Source: JBEKYH01 sp049511115 (GTDB lineage: Bacteria; Planctomycetota; Phycisphaerae; Tepidisphaerales; Tepidisphaeraceae). From it: 25,886 nt of DNA. Within the stretch, counting starts at the first letter, position 1; each line of letters begins with the position of its first letter. The notes beneath the pieces were generated by a model that was not told the origin of the DNA, did not search any database, and worked only from the letters and a program-made list of their open reading frames with translations. Positions 12,298-21,113 of this stretch are shown here, in pieces. Made by a program: the position numbers and the translations under genes. The stretch spans positions 1 through 25,886 of the forward strand of contig JBEKYH010000025.1 of the NCBI GenBank assembly GCA_049511115.1, written 5' to 3'.

Positions 12298-13485
12298 ATG
12301 GAGCCGCTCCAATCTCAGTCAACCAGGTTTTCCCCCGTCATTCTCGCGCCGACGTTCAATAATTCCCGCACGCTGGGCGATGTTTTATCGCAAATCGAGC
12401 AATTGCAGTTGCCGGTGATTGTCGTCAACGACGGCTCGACCGATGCGACCGCCGATGTGCTCAGTCGCTTTCCCTCATACACAGTCATTGCACATCCTGT
12501 GAACTTGGGAAAGGCCGCCGCGTTGCAATCAGGTTTTTCGGCTGCCTCTCGCATGGGATTCACCCATGCCCTGACGATCGACACCGACGGCCAGCATGAG
12601 CCGGCGGAGATTCCGCAGCTTCTCATCGCCGCGCGGGAAACACCCGCGGCGCTTATCCTGGGCCGACGCGATTACCAGATTGACGGGTATCCCCGCATCA
12701 ATCGCATTGGCCGCATCGTCTCGAACAATCTCGTCTGGCTGCAAAGCGGCCTGCGCGTGGATGACTCGCAATGCGGCCTGCGCGTCTATCCGCTTGATCT
12801 CGTTGCCGCCGCGCCGTGCGGCGCATCTCGTTATGGGTATGAGACGGAAATCCTGACCAGAGCCGCCTGGCTGGATAGGCCAGTGATGCAGGTCAACATC
12901 ACCTGCCGGTATTCACGGGCCGGCGGCTTGGTGAGTCATTTCAATCCCCTGGTTGACAGCCTTCGCGCCGCCGGGATGCACGCGCGGCTTACACTGGCGG
13001 CCGTTCCCCACCTGCCCCTGCGGATCGTGTCCGCGGTTCACCCCGTAGCCGCGTGGCGGCGGCTGCGCACCACGTCCAAGGCCCGTAACGAATTCGCCGG
13101 CGGGATGGCTCTGGGGGTATTTTTTGCCTGTCTTCCCCTCTACGGCGTGCAGGGGATTCTCAGCTTTCTCGCCGCGCGGTTGCTGCGATTCAATCGGCTC
13201 TCAGCGATCGCCGGCTCGCAGATCTCCACGCCGCCAATCAGCGCCGTCCTCATCACCACTTCCCTCGCCAGTGGCCACTTGCTGTTGCACGGCACATGGC
13301 CCGTCGCGTGGCGCGCCGCTCCGCAGGCTCTGTGGTCGTTGGCGACGCTGCGCATTTTCCTGATGGATTGGCTTGTCGGCGGCGTGCTGCTGGGGATCGT
13401 CCTGTCGATCGCGACTTACTTCATCGTCCGCGCCACGCTTGCCGCCGGCAGCGCCCGCCCGCAAGGCGCGGCCGGTTCGCTGTAA
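12298..13485 (+). CDS. GT2 glycosyltransferase fused to DUF2062
   Basis: A 395-residue fusion. Residues about 11-235 are a family 2 glycosyltransferase of the dolichol-phosphate-mannose-synthase type: VILAPTFNNS (14-23), VVNDGSTD (42-49) and the metal-binding TIDTDGQHEP (93-102). From about 262 on comes a DUF2062 domain with hydrophobic segments (EFAGGMALGVFFACLPLYG, the STPPISA motif, a last helix near 365-380), so the enzyme is likely membrane-bound. GT2-DUF2062 proteins occur in aryl-polyene clusters, where they are thought to glycosylate or flip the lipid-linked product. The ATG at 12298 has AGGA 4 nt upstream. It is the only plus-strand gene in the cluster; its last 70 nt overlap the convergent deacetylase gene. 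Confidence 0.9.
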   Translation: MEPLQSQSTRFSPVILAPTFNNSRTLGDVLSQIEQLQLPVIVVNDGSTDATADVLSRFPSYTVIAHPVNLGKAAALQSGFSAASRMGFTHALTIDTDGQHEPAEIPQLLIAARETPAALILGRRDYQIDGYPRINRIGRIVSNNLVWLQSGLRVDDSQCGLRVYPLDLVAAAPCGASRYGYETEILTRAAWLDRPVMQVNITCRYSRAGGLVSHFNPLVDSLRAAGMHARLTLAAVPHLPLRIVSAVHPVAAWRRLRTTSKARNEFAGGMALGVFFACLPLYGVQGILSFLAARLLRFNRLSAIAGSQISTPPISAVLITTSLASGHLLLHGTWPVAWRAAPQALWSLATLRIFLMDWLVGGVLLGIVLSIATYFIVRATLAAGSARPQGAAGSL

Positions 13486-14213
13486 CCCGCGATTCCCAAT
13501 AGCTCATCCAGGCGAACCGCGGAAAGGCCGCGCTCGCGCAGGGCTTTTACCAGCGGGCGAATCGCGTCGATGGTGGCCGACCGATCGCGCACGCGCGCTA
13601 AATGGGGATCGATCCCATCGTGCAGCATGAGAATGTCGCCCGGCCCGCCGTAACGCATGATGCGCCGCACGATATCAGACGCGTCCGCGTGCACCCCGTC
13701 CCTTCCGCGCCGCGACCACGTCACCACCGTATGCCCGCCGCGCCGCGCGGCATGGTGAATGGGGAACGTCGTGAACCCCATCGCCGGGCGAAACAAGGCG
13801 GGCTTTTTGCCGATGATGCTCTCGATGAGCTCGTCGGTGCGGCTTACCTGTCGGTTCCAATACGTCAGGCCGCGAAACATGTCGTAGTGGCCGTGATCAA
13901 AGCTATGGTTGGCGATGAGGTGGCCCTCCCTATCCATGCGCCGAAGCAAGTCAGGGCAGCGCTGCACGTTTCGCCCGATGACGAAAAACGTCGCCTTCAC
14001 GCCAAGAACGTCCAGCAGATCAAGAACCCGGTCGGTGCACCCCGGCGTCGGTCCGTCGTCAAAGGTAACGCTCACCCGCGGCGTTGAACGATCGGGAGCG
14101 CGCCAGACGACCTTGCCCCACAAGCTGCTCGTCGGCGCGAATGTGCCGTAGAGCGCTGTTGATCCCGCCGCGCCCGCGGCGGCGATCGCGAAGGTTGTCC
14201 CGATTCCGATCAT
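13416..14213 (-). CDS. NodB-type polysaccharide deacetylase (CE4)
   Basis: A 265-residue protein with an N-terminal hydrophobic anchor or signal (5-24) and a NodB homology domain. Motif 1 is TFDDGP (50-55, with D52-D53) and motif 2 is HSFDH (H103, H107), which together give the Asp-His-His metal site. RPAMGF is motif 3, and LMLHDG is motif 5 with its catalytic His. It should deacetylate an N-acetylated sugar outside the cytoplasm. Next to GT2-DUF2062 this suggests a sugar is added to a lipid and then deacetylated, by inference. The ATG at 14213 lies 6 nt after the MMPL gene stop. Its C-terminal 70 nt overlap the opposite-strand glycosyltransferase gene, which leaves the last 23 residues (SEPAAPCGRA onward) low in conservation. 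Confidence 0.9.
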   Translation of the reverse strand: MIGIGTTFAIAAAGAAGSTALYGTFAPTSSLWGKVVWRAPDRSTPRVSVTFDDGPTPGCTDRVLDLLDVLGVKATFFVIGRNVQRCPDLLRRMDREGHLIANHSFDHGHYDMFRGLTYWNRQVSRTDELIESIIGKKPALFRPAMGFTTFPIHHAARRGGHTVVTWSRRGRDGVHADASDIVRRIMRYGGPGDILMLHDGIDPHLARVRDRSATIDAIRPLVKALRERGLSAVRLDELLGIAGYSEPAAPCGRALPAASVARTMK

Positions 14214-14219
14214 GCCTGG

Positions 14220-16709
14220 CTATTCTACCCGCCCCAGCAGGGGACACAGCAAAAACAGCGCACCAGCCAGGCAGCAGGCGACCCCTGCCGACACGATCAT
14301 GCCGAGTGATTGAATCGCCGGCACGCTGGTAAAAACAAGCGACGCATACCCGGCGATCATCGACGTGGCGCAGACGACCACCGCGTGCGCGCCGCTCTGC
14401 GCGGCTGTCTTTCGGGCGAGGCTGACCAGGTAAATCCCATAATCCACGTCAATCCCGATCAGCAGGGGCAGGGCGACCAGATTGATCATATTGAGCCGAA
14501 TGCCGGCGAACCGCGCGATGCCCGCCAGGGTCAGCAGCCCAAAAGCGGCCGGCAAAAGGGAGAGCATCATCTGCCGCGGCTCGCGGAAATGCAGCAGCAG
14601 ATACCCCGCGACCAGTGCCGCGGCGATCCACAGGAGCCTGGGCAATTCCGTCAAAACCGCCCGGTCCGCATCATGCCCTATCACCGGCAGGCCCGTGAGA
14701 GTCGCGCCGTTCAAACCGGCCAGCGCACCGCGAAGCGCTTCGATCTCCCGGTCGCGATCGGCGGCGCTCTCCTCGCTGCCGGTCGTGAAAACCACCGTGA
14801 CCGCTTCGGTGTTGTCAGCCGCATTGGCCGGCAAAAGATCGCGCGCAAGGCCGGGGTACTTTCGCAATGCGGCGATGTCGGGCGCTGGCCCAGGATTCAG
14901 CAGGCGGCCGAGAAACAGGCTGTATCCCTCGAAGGCCGTCATGTCAAAGGAGCTTTCATTCACCGCCGCCCGAAAATCCGCGACGGTTTTTTCCGCCTGC
15001 GCTTGCGTAAGCGCTTTGCCCCGCTGTGCAACGACCTCTGGGTCGGGCAGCCACGTCGCCAGACCGTAACTTCCGGCGATTTCCGCCCTCTGCATCGCCG
15101 GCGACGACAAGCGCCGCCGCACCTCGTGGGCCAGCCCCACCAGATGTCGCTCGTCCGCCGCGCGCAACTGAATCAGCATCGTCCCGGCGGAGACGCCAAA
15201 TCGCCGGCCGATATCCTCTTCTGTGTCGAGCGCCGCGTTGGGCCGGGGGTGCATGACCGTAAGATCGGCCTCGGGCCGAATGACTCCCGGCCCGGCGAGG
15301 GCCGCCGCCGCGCCGGTCACCGCCAGGGCCGCGCCAACGACGGCCAGCGCCACACGATAGCGCCCGGCCCATCGCATGACCGCAGTCATTTGGAATCGAA
15401 ACGCCGGCTTGCCCGCGCGGTGGCCTCGCCACTGCGTCAGCACCAGCAGGGCCGGCAGAATCCACAGCGCCGCCAGAAAGCTGCCCGTCAGCCCCATCGT
15501 TCCCAGGATGGCGAAGTCGCGCATGGCCGTGATCGTGGAGCATCCCACGGCTAGGAATCCGGCGACGGAAGTGATGAACGCCGCGGCAATGGCCGAGCCG
15601 ATGGTCGCGGCCGTGCGCCGCGCCGCGTCGGCCGCATCAGCTCCCTCGAATCGCAGCGTCTGATAGCACGTCAGATAAAGCACCGAATAGTCGATCCCCA
15701 TCCCCGCCAAGACGCCGCCGATTACCGCCGCCACGGGGCTGAGATCGCGCAGGACAACGCCGTACGCGCCGAATCCCCACAGCGTTCCCAACGCCACCGG
15801 CGTAAACGCCAGCAGAAACATGCCGATCGGCCGGCGATAGGCCGCCGCAAAAACCGCCGCCAGCAGCAGCACCGAGCCGACCACGCTCTCCGCCGCGTCA
15901 TGCTGGATCGACCGCTGGCTGATGGCTGCGATCGGGTACGCGCCGGCGAGGCTCACCTTTAAACCATCCGGCGCCGCGTCAATAGCCGCCGCGCCGATCG
16001 CATCCGTCAGGGCCCGCGCATACGCCAGATCCGACGGCGGCCGATTTCCGATTACGCGGATAAGGATGGCCCGCCCATCGGGCGAGATGAGAGCGTCGCC
16101 GTCCTGGTATGTGCGCATCGGTCGAGACGCGGCGAGAAGGGGAGTGAGAAAATCGTGCAGCCCCAGCGGGTCCTGCATCATCGCCTTGGACACCGCTCCC
16201 GCCGCCGGACCGGGCTGGCTCAGCATCGCCTGATCGTGGGCAAGCTGCGCTCGCATTCCGGCCGGAGAAAGCCGCTCGCGCGCCGCGGCAAGGTCGGCAT
16301 CGTTCAGATAAAACAGCCCGGCCGGCGCCAGCTCGCGCTCGATGAATTGCTCGGCGTCGGGTTGTGACCGGTAAATCACCGCTTCGACGAGCTTCGTCTG
16401 AGCCATCGCGCTGACAGCTCGCTCAAATCGCCCCGCGTAGGCGGTCAGCCGCTGGGGATTGGGCGGATCGTTGTCAGAAGGCAGCGTAACCAGAACCAGC
16501 AACTCATCGACCGTCTGGAAATGTTCCGAGATATCGACCAGCGCCTCCGCCGCCGCATCATGCCCCGGAAACATCGCATCCAATCCCGCGTGAACGCGCA
16601 ACCGCGCCGCCCCCGCAATCGCTGCCAGCGTGAGGATAAATGCCAACCCCAGCGCCGCGCGCGGGCGCGTCGCCGGAAATTCAAGCAGCCAGAAGATTCC
16701 GCGCTTCAA
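14220..16709 (-). CDS. MMPL/RND-superfamily exporter
   Basis: An 829-residue membrane protein with the two-fold MMPL plan: one N-terminal transmembrane helix, a large periplasmic loop, and a block of about five helices, repeated twice. The conserved Asp-Tyr motifs lie in the fourth helix of each half (GMGIDYSVLYL and GIDVDYGIYLVSLAR), expected to carry protons. It resembles the predicted exporters (COG4258) found in aryl-polyene, xanthomonadin and hopanoid (HpnN) loci, which move lipids towards the outer membrane. It starts at TTG 16709 with GGAG 8 nt upstream, and its first codon overlaps the stop of the lipoprotein gene (TTGA), so the two are translated together. The lipoprotein and LolA-like proteins are likely partners. 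Confidence 0.92.
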   Translation of the reverse strand: MKRGIFWLLEFPATRPRAALGLAFILTLAAIAGAARLRVHAGLDAMFPGHDAAAEALVDISEHFQTVDELLVLVTLPSDNDPPNPQRLTAYAGRFERAVSAMAQTKLVEAVIYRSQPDAEQFIERELAPAGLFYLNDADLAAARERLSPAGMRAQLAHDQAMLSQPGPAAGAVSKAMMQDPLGLHDFLTPLLAASRPMRTYQDGDALISPDGRAILIRVIGNRPPSDLAYARALTDAIGAAAIDAAPDGLKVSLAGAYPIAAISQRSIQHDAAESVVGSVLLLAAVFAAAYRRPIGMFLLAFTPVALGTLWGFGAYGVVLRDLSPVAAVIGGVLAGMGIDYSVLYLTCYQTLRFEGADAADAARRTAATIGSAIAAAFITSVAGFLAVGCSTITAMRDFAILGTMGLTGSFLAALWILPALLVLTQWRGHRAGKPAFRFQMTAVMRWAGRYRVALAVVGAALAVTGAAAALAGPGVIRPEADLTVMHPRPNAALDTEEDIGRRFGVSAGTMLIQLRAADERHLVGLAHEVRRRLSSPAMQRAEIAGSYGLATWLPDPEVVAQRGKALTQAQAEKTVADFRAAVNESSFDMTAFEGYSLFLGRLLNPGPAPDIAALRKYPGLARDLLPANAADNTEAVTVVFTTGSEESAADRDREIEALRGALAGLNGATLTGLPVIGHDADRAVLTELPRLLWIAAALVAGYLLLHFREPRQMMLSLLPAAFGLLTLAGIARFAGIRLNMINLVALPLLIGIDVDYGIYLVSLARKTAAQSGAHAVVVCATSMIAGYASLVFTSVPAIQSLGMIVSAGVACCLAGALFLLCPLLGRVE

Positions 16710-17470
16710 GGTCGTTTCTCCGCGCCCTTTGGCGGCACGAACGCTCCCGCGGCCAGTTCGCCGTTGAATTCGATGTCGCTGAAGGCGATGTCAATCCGGC
16801 TGTCGCCATTGGCCCGATCCATCGCCAGTGCGCTCAATCGCGCCGGCCAGGCGATTCCAGAAATGGTTCGATATTCCGACATTTCCAGGCTGAATCGCGT
16901 CTTTCCCGCCGCATCCAGCAGCGTGAAGCGACGCGGCACAGCGCTGGCCCGATCAACATCGCACACAATGGAAGTCCCGTCGCCCACGTCGCGGCGATAA
17001 ACCAGTACCTTTCCTTGCGATGGCTGCGCAATCAGACCCGGCGCGGTGAAAAAACCACCTTCAAACCAAGCCAAAAAATGCGCCAGTTGCCCGGCGCTCA
17101 GCGCCGCCGGCACGATCGGCCCTTGCTGCGGCGCATCGCTGCTCGTTTCAATCCACAGCCCGTCCGGCAAGACCGTCAGATCAAACACAGCCTGATCAAG
17201 TTTCCACACGCGCAGCCGCAGCCTGTCGGGCGGGGCCATGACCATCAGGCCGTCCAATTGAACGGTTTGCTTGTCGCCTCGAATCAACGTCAACGTGCAA
17301 CGCGCGGTGAACGTATGAATCGCCGCCGCGCGCCGTTGCAGGATGTCCAGCGCCGCGGGGGCGCTCAGCGCGGCATAAGTCGGAATGCTTTCGTGTTCAG
17401 CGTGATTCGCGCACCCTGGCAGCAGGGTCAGACCCACAAGAAAAATGCGGCAGACCCGCTGGCTGTGCAT
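16706..17470 (-). CDS. LolB-like outer-membrane lipoprotein
   Basis: A 254-residue predicted lipoprotein. The signal peptide (1-19) ends in the lipobox LLPGC with the acylated Cys20. The mature part has a LolA/LolB-like beta pattern: IHTFTARCTLTLIRGDKQTVQLDG, RLRLRVWKLDQAVFDLTVLPDG and a late IDIAFSDIEFNGE segment. Proteins of this kind in aryl-polyene clusters sit between ligase and exporter genes and probably receive the exported product. The gene begins 7 nt after the ligase stop and overlaps the exporter start by 4 nt. The exact family (LolB-like, DUF3261-like or similar) cannot be settled by eye. Confidence 0.8.
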   Translation of the reverse strand: MHSQRVCRIFLVGLTLLPGCANHAEHESIPTYAALSAPAALDILQRRAAAIHTFTARCTLTLIRGDKQTVQLDGLMVMAPPDRLRLRVWKLDQAVFDLTVLPDGLWIETSSDAPQQGPIVPAALSAGQLAHFLAWFEGGFFTAPGLIAQPSQGKVLVYRRDVGDGTSIVCDVDRASAVPRRFTLLDAAGKTRFSLEMSEYRTISGIAWPARLSALAMDRANGDSRIDIAFSDIEFNGELAAGAFVPPKGAEKRP

Positions 17471-17477
17471 GAAGCAA

Positions 17478-18890
17478 TTACCCTTCGATCAAATGCCGCA
17501 GAATTTTTCCGCTGGCCGAGCGCGGCAACTGCTCGCGCAGTTCAAACACGCGCGGCACCTTGTACGCCGCCAGCCGGTCCTTCACAAAGCGCCGCAGTTC
17601 CGCCGGCGAGGGGGCTGCGCCGCCGCGGGGAATCACCAGCGCCTTCAGCCGCGTGACCGCGCCCGTCATCGCCATGGGAATCACGACGCATTGAGCCACC
17701 TCGGGATGCCCGGCCAGCACGCTCTCGACTTCCAGCGGGTTCACCTTGCGCCCGCCGATGTCAACGACGAGCTTCAGTCGCCCAGTGAGAAATAAGTTGC
17801 CTTCCCCATCGATCCGGCCCAGATCGCCCGTCGCGAATGCTTCTCCACCTGCGCGGCCGGCCTCGCCCAGATATCCGTCGAACATCCAGTCGGATGCAAC
17901 GCAGACCTGACCGTTCTCTGGGTCGATTTCGATTGACGCCCCGCGCATCGGCCGTCCCACGCTCTGTGGCGCAAAATGGCCGCCGCTGCCGTCGCCAAAC
18001 GTCACCGACCCGATCTCGGTGGTTCCATACACCTGTCCTACTCCCACTCCGAATCGCGAAGCGAACGCCTCCGCTGACGCAAGCGGCAGCGCGCCTCCCG
18101 CCGAATAGGCGAGCCGCAATTTCGGCAAGCGCAATTCCGCCTGCCCCAACGCCTCAAACATAAACGGCACGCCCGGAAATATCGTGCCGGTCTGGCATTC
18201 CTCGCCCAACAACGCCGGCACCTCAAACCGCCGGCACAAAATCGTGCAGCTCCCCGCCCAAATCGGCGCGAGCAATCCGTGCTCCAATCCATACGAATGA
18301 CACAGCGGCGCAACCGCCAGCACGCGATCGCTCGGATTAAACCCGATGGTTTCGCACATTGCCTCGCTGACCAAATCGAGCGATGCCGCGCTGCGCCGCA
18401 CGATCTTGGGCGAACCAAGCGTGCCGGAACTTTGCAAGAGCAATCCGGCCTGGTCCATTGTGGCGAGTGATTCAGTTGACAATAACTGACCCTCCTCGCC
18501 CGCCTGCCGCACCAATGGCAGCGGTATGGCGCGCCGCCCGTCACCCGCCGCGGCCAAACATGCGTCCGTCCCAATGACCGCCGCCGCGTTGACCGCCGCC
18601 GCGATTGCCTGCAATTCCGCCGATGGACACGCCGGCGAAACACAACACGCTTTCAGCCCGGCACGCATAATTCCCAGAAACGCCGCCACAAACGCCGGCT
18701 CATTCTCCGCGCACAGCAGCACGACCGCTCCGGGCGGAAGGCCGCCGAGCAATCGCTCTGCTACTGAGCGCGCAGCCGCATCAAGCCGCCTCCAACTCCA
18801 CGTTTCCCTGCTCTGTGCATCGATCAGAGCCGGCGCATTGCCCCTTTCCCGGGCATGATCCGACAGACGCTGCAGCAGCCGCATGGCCAT
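17478..18890 (-). CDS. AMP-forming acyl/aryl-CoA (or ACP) ligase
   Basis: A 470-residue ANL-superfamily enzyme, slightly shorter than usual acyl-CoA ligases. The P-loop is SSGTLGSPK (154-162), the A5 motif is VYGTTEIGS, and the TGDLG/DGEGNLFLTGR adenylate-binding block and the A10 lysine K462 in SASGKILR are all present. In the xanthomonadin pathway a ligase activates hydroxybenzoate made by a chorismatase and loads it onto the carrier protein; the chorismatase gene two positions upstream suggests the same here, by inference. The ATG at 18890 has GGGGA about 9 nt upstream (a second ATG lies at 18884). It sits 3 nt after the halogenase-like gene and 7 nt before the lipoprotein gene. Confidence 0.9.
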   Translation of the reverse strand: MAMRLLQRLSDHARERGNAPALIDAQSRETWSWRRLDAAARSVAERLLGGLPPGAVVLLCAENEPAFVAAFLGIMRAGLKACCVSPACPSAELQAIAAAVNAAAVIGTDACLAAAGDGRRAIPLPLVRQAGEEGQLLSTESLATMDQAGLLLQSSGTLGSPKIVRRSAASLDLVSEAMCETIGFNPSDRVLAVAPLCHSYGLEHGLLAPIWAGSCTILCRRFEVPALLGEECQTGTIFPGVPFMFEALGQAELRLPKLRLAYSAGGALPLASAEAFASRFGVGVGQVYGTTEIGSVTFGDGSGGHFAPQSVGRPMRGASIEIDPENGQVCVASDWMFDGYLGEAGRAGGEAFATGDLGRIDGEGNLFLTGRLKLVVDIGGRKVNPLEVESVLAGHPEVAQCVVIPMAMTGAVTRLKALVIPRGGAAPSPAELRRFVKDRLAAYKVPRVFELREQLPRSASGKILRHLIEG

Positions 18891-18893
18891 GAA

Positions 18894-20213
18894 TTATTTC
18901 CCCGCCATGACCGGCTCGACCGGCGCGGTGTCCAAAAGCGAAAATCGCTTCTGCCGCGGCGCCAGCGGCAGCCGCCGGTTCAATCGCACACAGAGATTAA
19001 ACAGCCAGATCCGCCAACGCAGCTTCCACGGCGGCGGAAACACATTCCCCGCCAGCACGCCGATCACCGCGCGGTGCATCTGAAACGGCCCCGAGCCGCT
19101 GAGAAACAATTCTCGAAACGAAGGGTCGTAGTATTGCTCGATGATTTTGAAGAGCTTGCCGGTGCTATTTTCCAGCATTGCAATATGCGCGTCGGCCGCC
19201 TGTTGTGCACGAACGCGGCCGGCCAGAACGTCGATCACTCTTTGCGCCGCCGCCGCCGCGCCGGTTATGGCGACGCATACGCCCGTTGAAAAAATCGGGT
19301 CCATGAACGCCGCCGCATCGCCGACCAGGAAATATCCCGGCCCCGCGTAAGGCCGGCAGCGATAACTGAAATCCGCCGCGACGTGATTTACGTCGCTTCC
19401 CGCCGCTGTTTCCATGCGTCCGCGCACGCCTGGGCACCGCGCCACGCCCCACGCCAGCATTTGATCCGCGGTGATGCCGTATTCGCGCTGCACGCGCTTG
19501 GCGATGTCGGCGTCCATCACCAATCCAACGCTGGTGCGCCGCTCGTCCAGGGGAATCATCCAGAACCATCCCTCTTCGAGCATCACGATCAAGGGATGCC
19601 CGCCCTCGCGGCCGGCGGCTCGCCACACGCCGGTAAAATGGTTGAAATACGCCGCCTTGCGCAGGTGCGGCTGCTGGGCATTTTTGCGTGTGCCAAGATG
19701 CCGGCCTATGACCGTTCCCTGTCCGCTGGCGTCGATGAGGTACTTCGCCGCGATCTCGCCGCCTTCGCAAACCACGCGGACATTTCCTTCCTCCAGCGAC
19801 GCGATCTCCCGCACTCCCGTCCCCTGGCGAACGTCCGCTCCCGCCGTCTGCGCCTGCTCCAGGAGCATCGCGTCAAACGCCGCCCGTTCGATGTTAAATG
19901 TCTCGTCGGTCGGGCTGAACCCCTGTGCAAAATCAAATCGAATGCTGTGCGCCCCGTCGGCGGTGACGAATTCCGCGCCGAACTTTGGCACGTGAGGCAC
20001 GCGCCGCAGCGCCGCCTCCAGGCCCAATACCTGAATCAACGCAAACGTGCGGGGAAGAAAAGATTCGCCGATGTGAAAGCGCGGGAATGTCGTTTTCTCC
20101 AGGACAATGACCTTCAGCCCCGCGCGAGCCAGCACGATAGCGGCGGTCGCCCCCGCCGGCCCGCCGCCGATGACGATCACATCACAGGTTTCTCCCGGCA
20201 AGGTCATGGCCAT
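18894..20213 (-). CDS. FAD-dependent halogenase-like oxidoreductase
   Basis: A 439-residue flavoprotein of the flavin-dependent halogenase/geranylgeranyl-reductase superfamily. The FAD-binding GGGPAG lies near 16-21, RFHIGESFLP follows at 45-54, and the second FAD motif is FLVGDAAAFMDPIFSTGV (295-312). The halogenase marker W-x-W-x-I-P is present as WFWMIP (216-221), and K77 in VPKFGAEF lies where halogenases keep their catalytic lysine. Xanthomonadins are brominated aryl polyenes, so a halogenase fits the cluster, but related non-halogenating oxidoreductases share most of these features. I chose ATG 20213, whose A overlaps the stop of the chorismatase gene (TGATG); a TTG just upstream (20216) is less likely. 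It continues with 3 nt to the ligase. Confidence 0.85.
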   Translation of the reverse strand: MAMTLPGETCDVIVIGGGPAGATAAIVLARAGLKVIVLEKTTFPRFHIGESFLPRTFALIQVLGLEAALRRVPHVPKFGAEFVTADGAHSIRFDFAQGFSPTDETFNIERAAFDAMLLEQAQTAGADVRQGTGVREIASLEEGNVRVVCEGGEIAAKYLIDASGQGTVIGRHLGTRKNAQQPHLRKAAYFNHFTGVWRAAGREGGHPLIVMLEEGWFWMIPLDERRTSVGLVMDADIAKRVQREYGITADQMLAWGVARCPGVRGRMETAAGSDVNHVAADFSYRCRPYAGPGYFLVGDAAAFMDPIFSTGVCVAITGAAAAAQRVIDVLAGRVRAQQAADAHIAMLENSTGKLFKIIEQYYDPSFRELFLSGSGPFQMHRAVIGVLAGNVFPPPWKLRWRIWLFNLCVRLNRRLPLAPRQKRFSLLDTAPVEPVMAGK

Positions 20214-21109
20214 CAAGCTTTCCGCCCGCCCGAAGCAACCCCTTCAATCTCCACGAGCAATTCCTTTCGGCACAACGTTGCCGTCATGAACTCAATGCGC
20301 GTCCGTTTGGCAAATCGCTGGCGCAGGCTGCGCAGGATCGCCGCCCCGTCACCTATGCGTGGATGGTAGACGCGCAACGCCGCGCGCAGAAGACTGGCCA
20401 GATTCTCCAACGTCTCCTTGATCTGCGCCGCCAGGTCCGCCGCGTGGACGCTTTGCTCGCCGCGCACGCTCGCCGTCCCCCCGACCAGCAGCCGAGCCGG
20501 CCGACTGCCAAAAGGGGGGGTAATCATCGCCCGCGCAAAGCAAGGCGGCCGCGGCCCATAGTGCGCGCTGTACTGGTAAGCCGGCGTCTGCCGCGGGTTC
20601 TCGACGGCTAATCCCTTGAATGGCATTCCCAGTGCGTCGATCACCAGGTCATCCCCCGCATGACCCACGCCCGACGCCGTCGGCAGTTGTTCCTCAAATC
20701 CGCCATTCCCATTATTTCCCAGCCACGCCTGGCACGCCTTAAACCGCCCCGCGTTGAAAACCATGTACCGATCCAGGCCGTTCTGACAGGGCCGATGGAT
20801 ATCGGGAATGTAATTCCACATCCGCACCACATGATGCGCGGGTGCGGCCCGCAGCTCGCGCGCGATATCGCCGTAAGCGGCAATCGTCGCCGCTTGGAAT
20901 TCGTCATCATTCAGTGCGTCGGCGTTTTCAATTCTCGCGCGGATGACGCGGTGGCCGGTTGATTCAAAGACGCAAAGCTTCAGCCCGCCAGTGGAGCCTT
21001 CGATCCATCGCCCCTCGCAGCGGCGGATCGACTCCTCCAGCCATGCCGGCCGCGGTGGCGAATCGACCTCCGCCGCCCCGCGAACTTTCACCTGATCCGG
21101 CATCCGCAT
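20213..21109 (-). CDS. Chorismatase (FkbO/Hyg5/XanB2 family)
   Basis: A 298-residue protein matching chorismatases, which split pyruvate from chorismate to give hydroxybenzoates or dihydroxy acids. Recognisable blocks are MWNYIPDI (97-104), NGLDRYMVFNAGR (110-122), ASGVGH (145-150), ENPRQTPAYQYS (170-181) and GTASVRGEQSVH (211-222), followed by a Q-x-x-x-T-x-x-N helix (229-236). In Xanthomonas, XanB2 makes 3- and 4-hydroxybenzoate for xanthomonadin. The sub-type here (3-HBA, 4-HBA or dihydro product) cannot be decided by eye. I chose ATG 21109 because GAGG lies 7 nt upstream; GTG 21112 is the alternative. It follows the KS-CLF gene after 4 nt and shares one base with the halogenase-like gene. 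Confidence 0.9.
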   Translation of the reverse strand: MRMPDQVKVRGAAEVDSPPRPAWLEESIRRCEGRWIEGSTGGLKLCVFESTGHRVIRARIENADALNDDEFQAATIAAYGDIARELRAAPAHHVVRMWNYIPDIHRPCQNGLDRYMVFNAGRFKACQAWLGNNGNGGFEEQLPTASGVGHAGDDLVIDALGMPFKGLAVENPRQTPAYQYSAHYGPRPPCFARAMITPPFGSRPARLLVGGTASVRGEQSVHAADLAAQIKETLENLASLLRAALRVYHPRIGDGAAILRSLRQRFAKRTRIEFMTATLCRKELLVEIEGVASGGRKA

Positions 21110-21113
21110 CACT

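Noticed and set aside
14310..15554. 414-residue plus-strand open frame opposite the MMPL exporter
   Set aside because: Gln/Arg-rich composition without any domain pattern, fully antisense to a clear exporter gene.
16640..17656. 338-residue plus-strand open frame across the lipoprotein and exporter genes
   Set aside because: Arg/Gln-rich antisense frame spanning two real genes and their junction; no signal, no domain.
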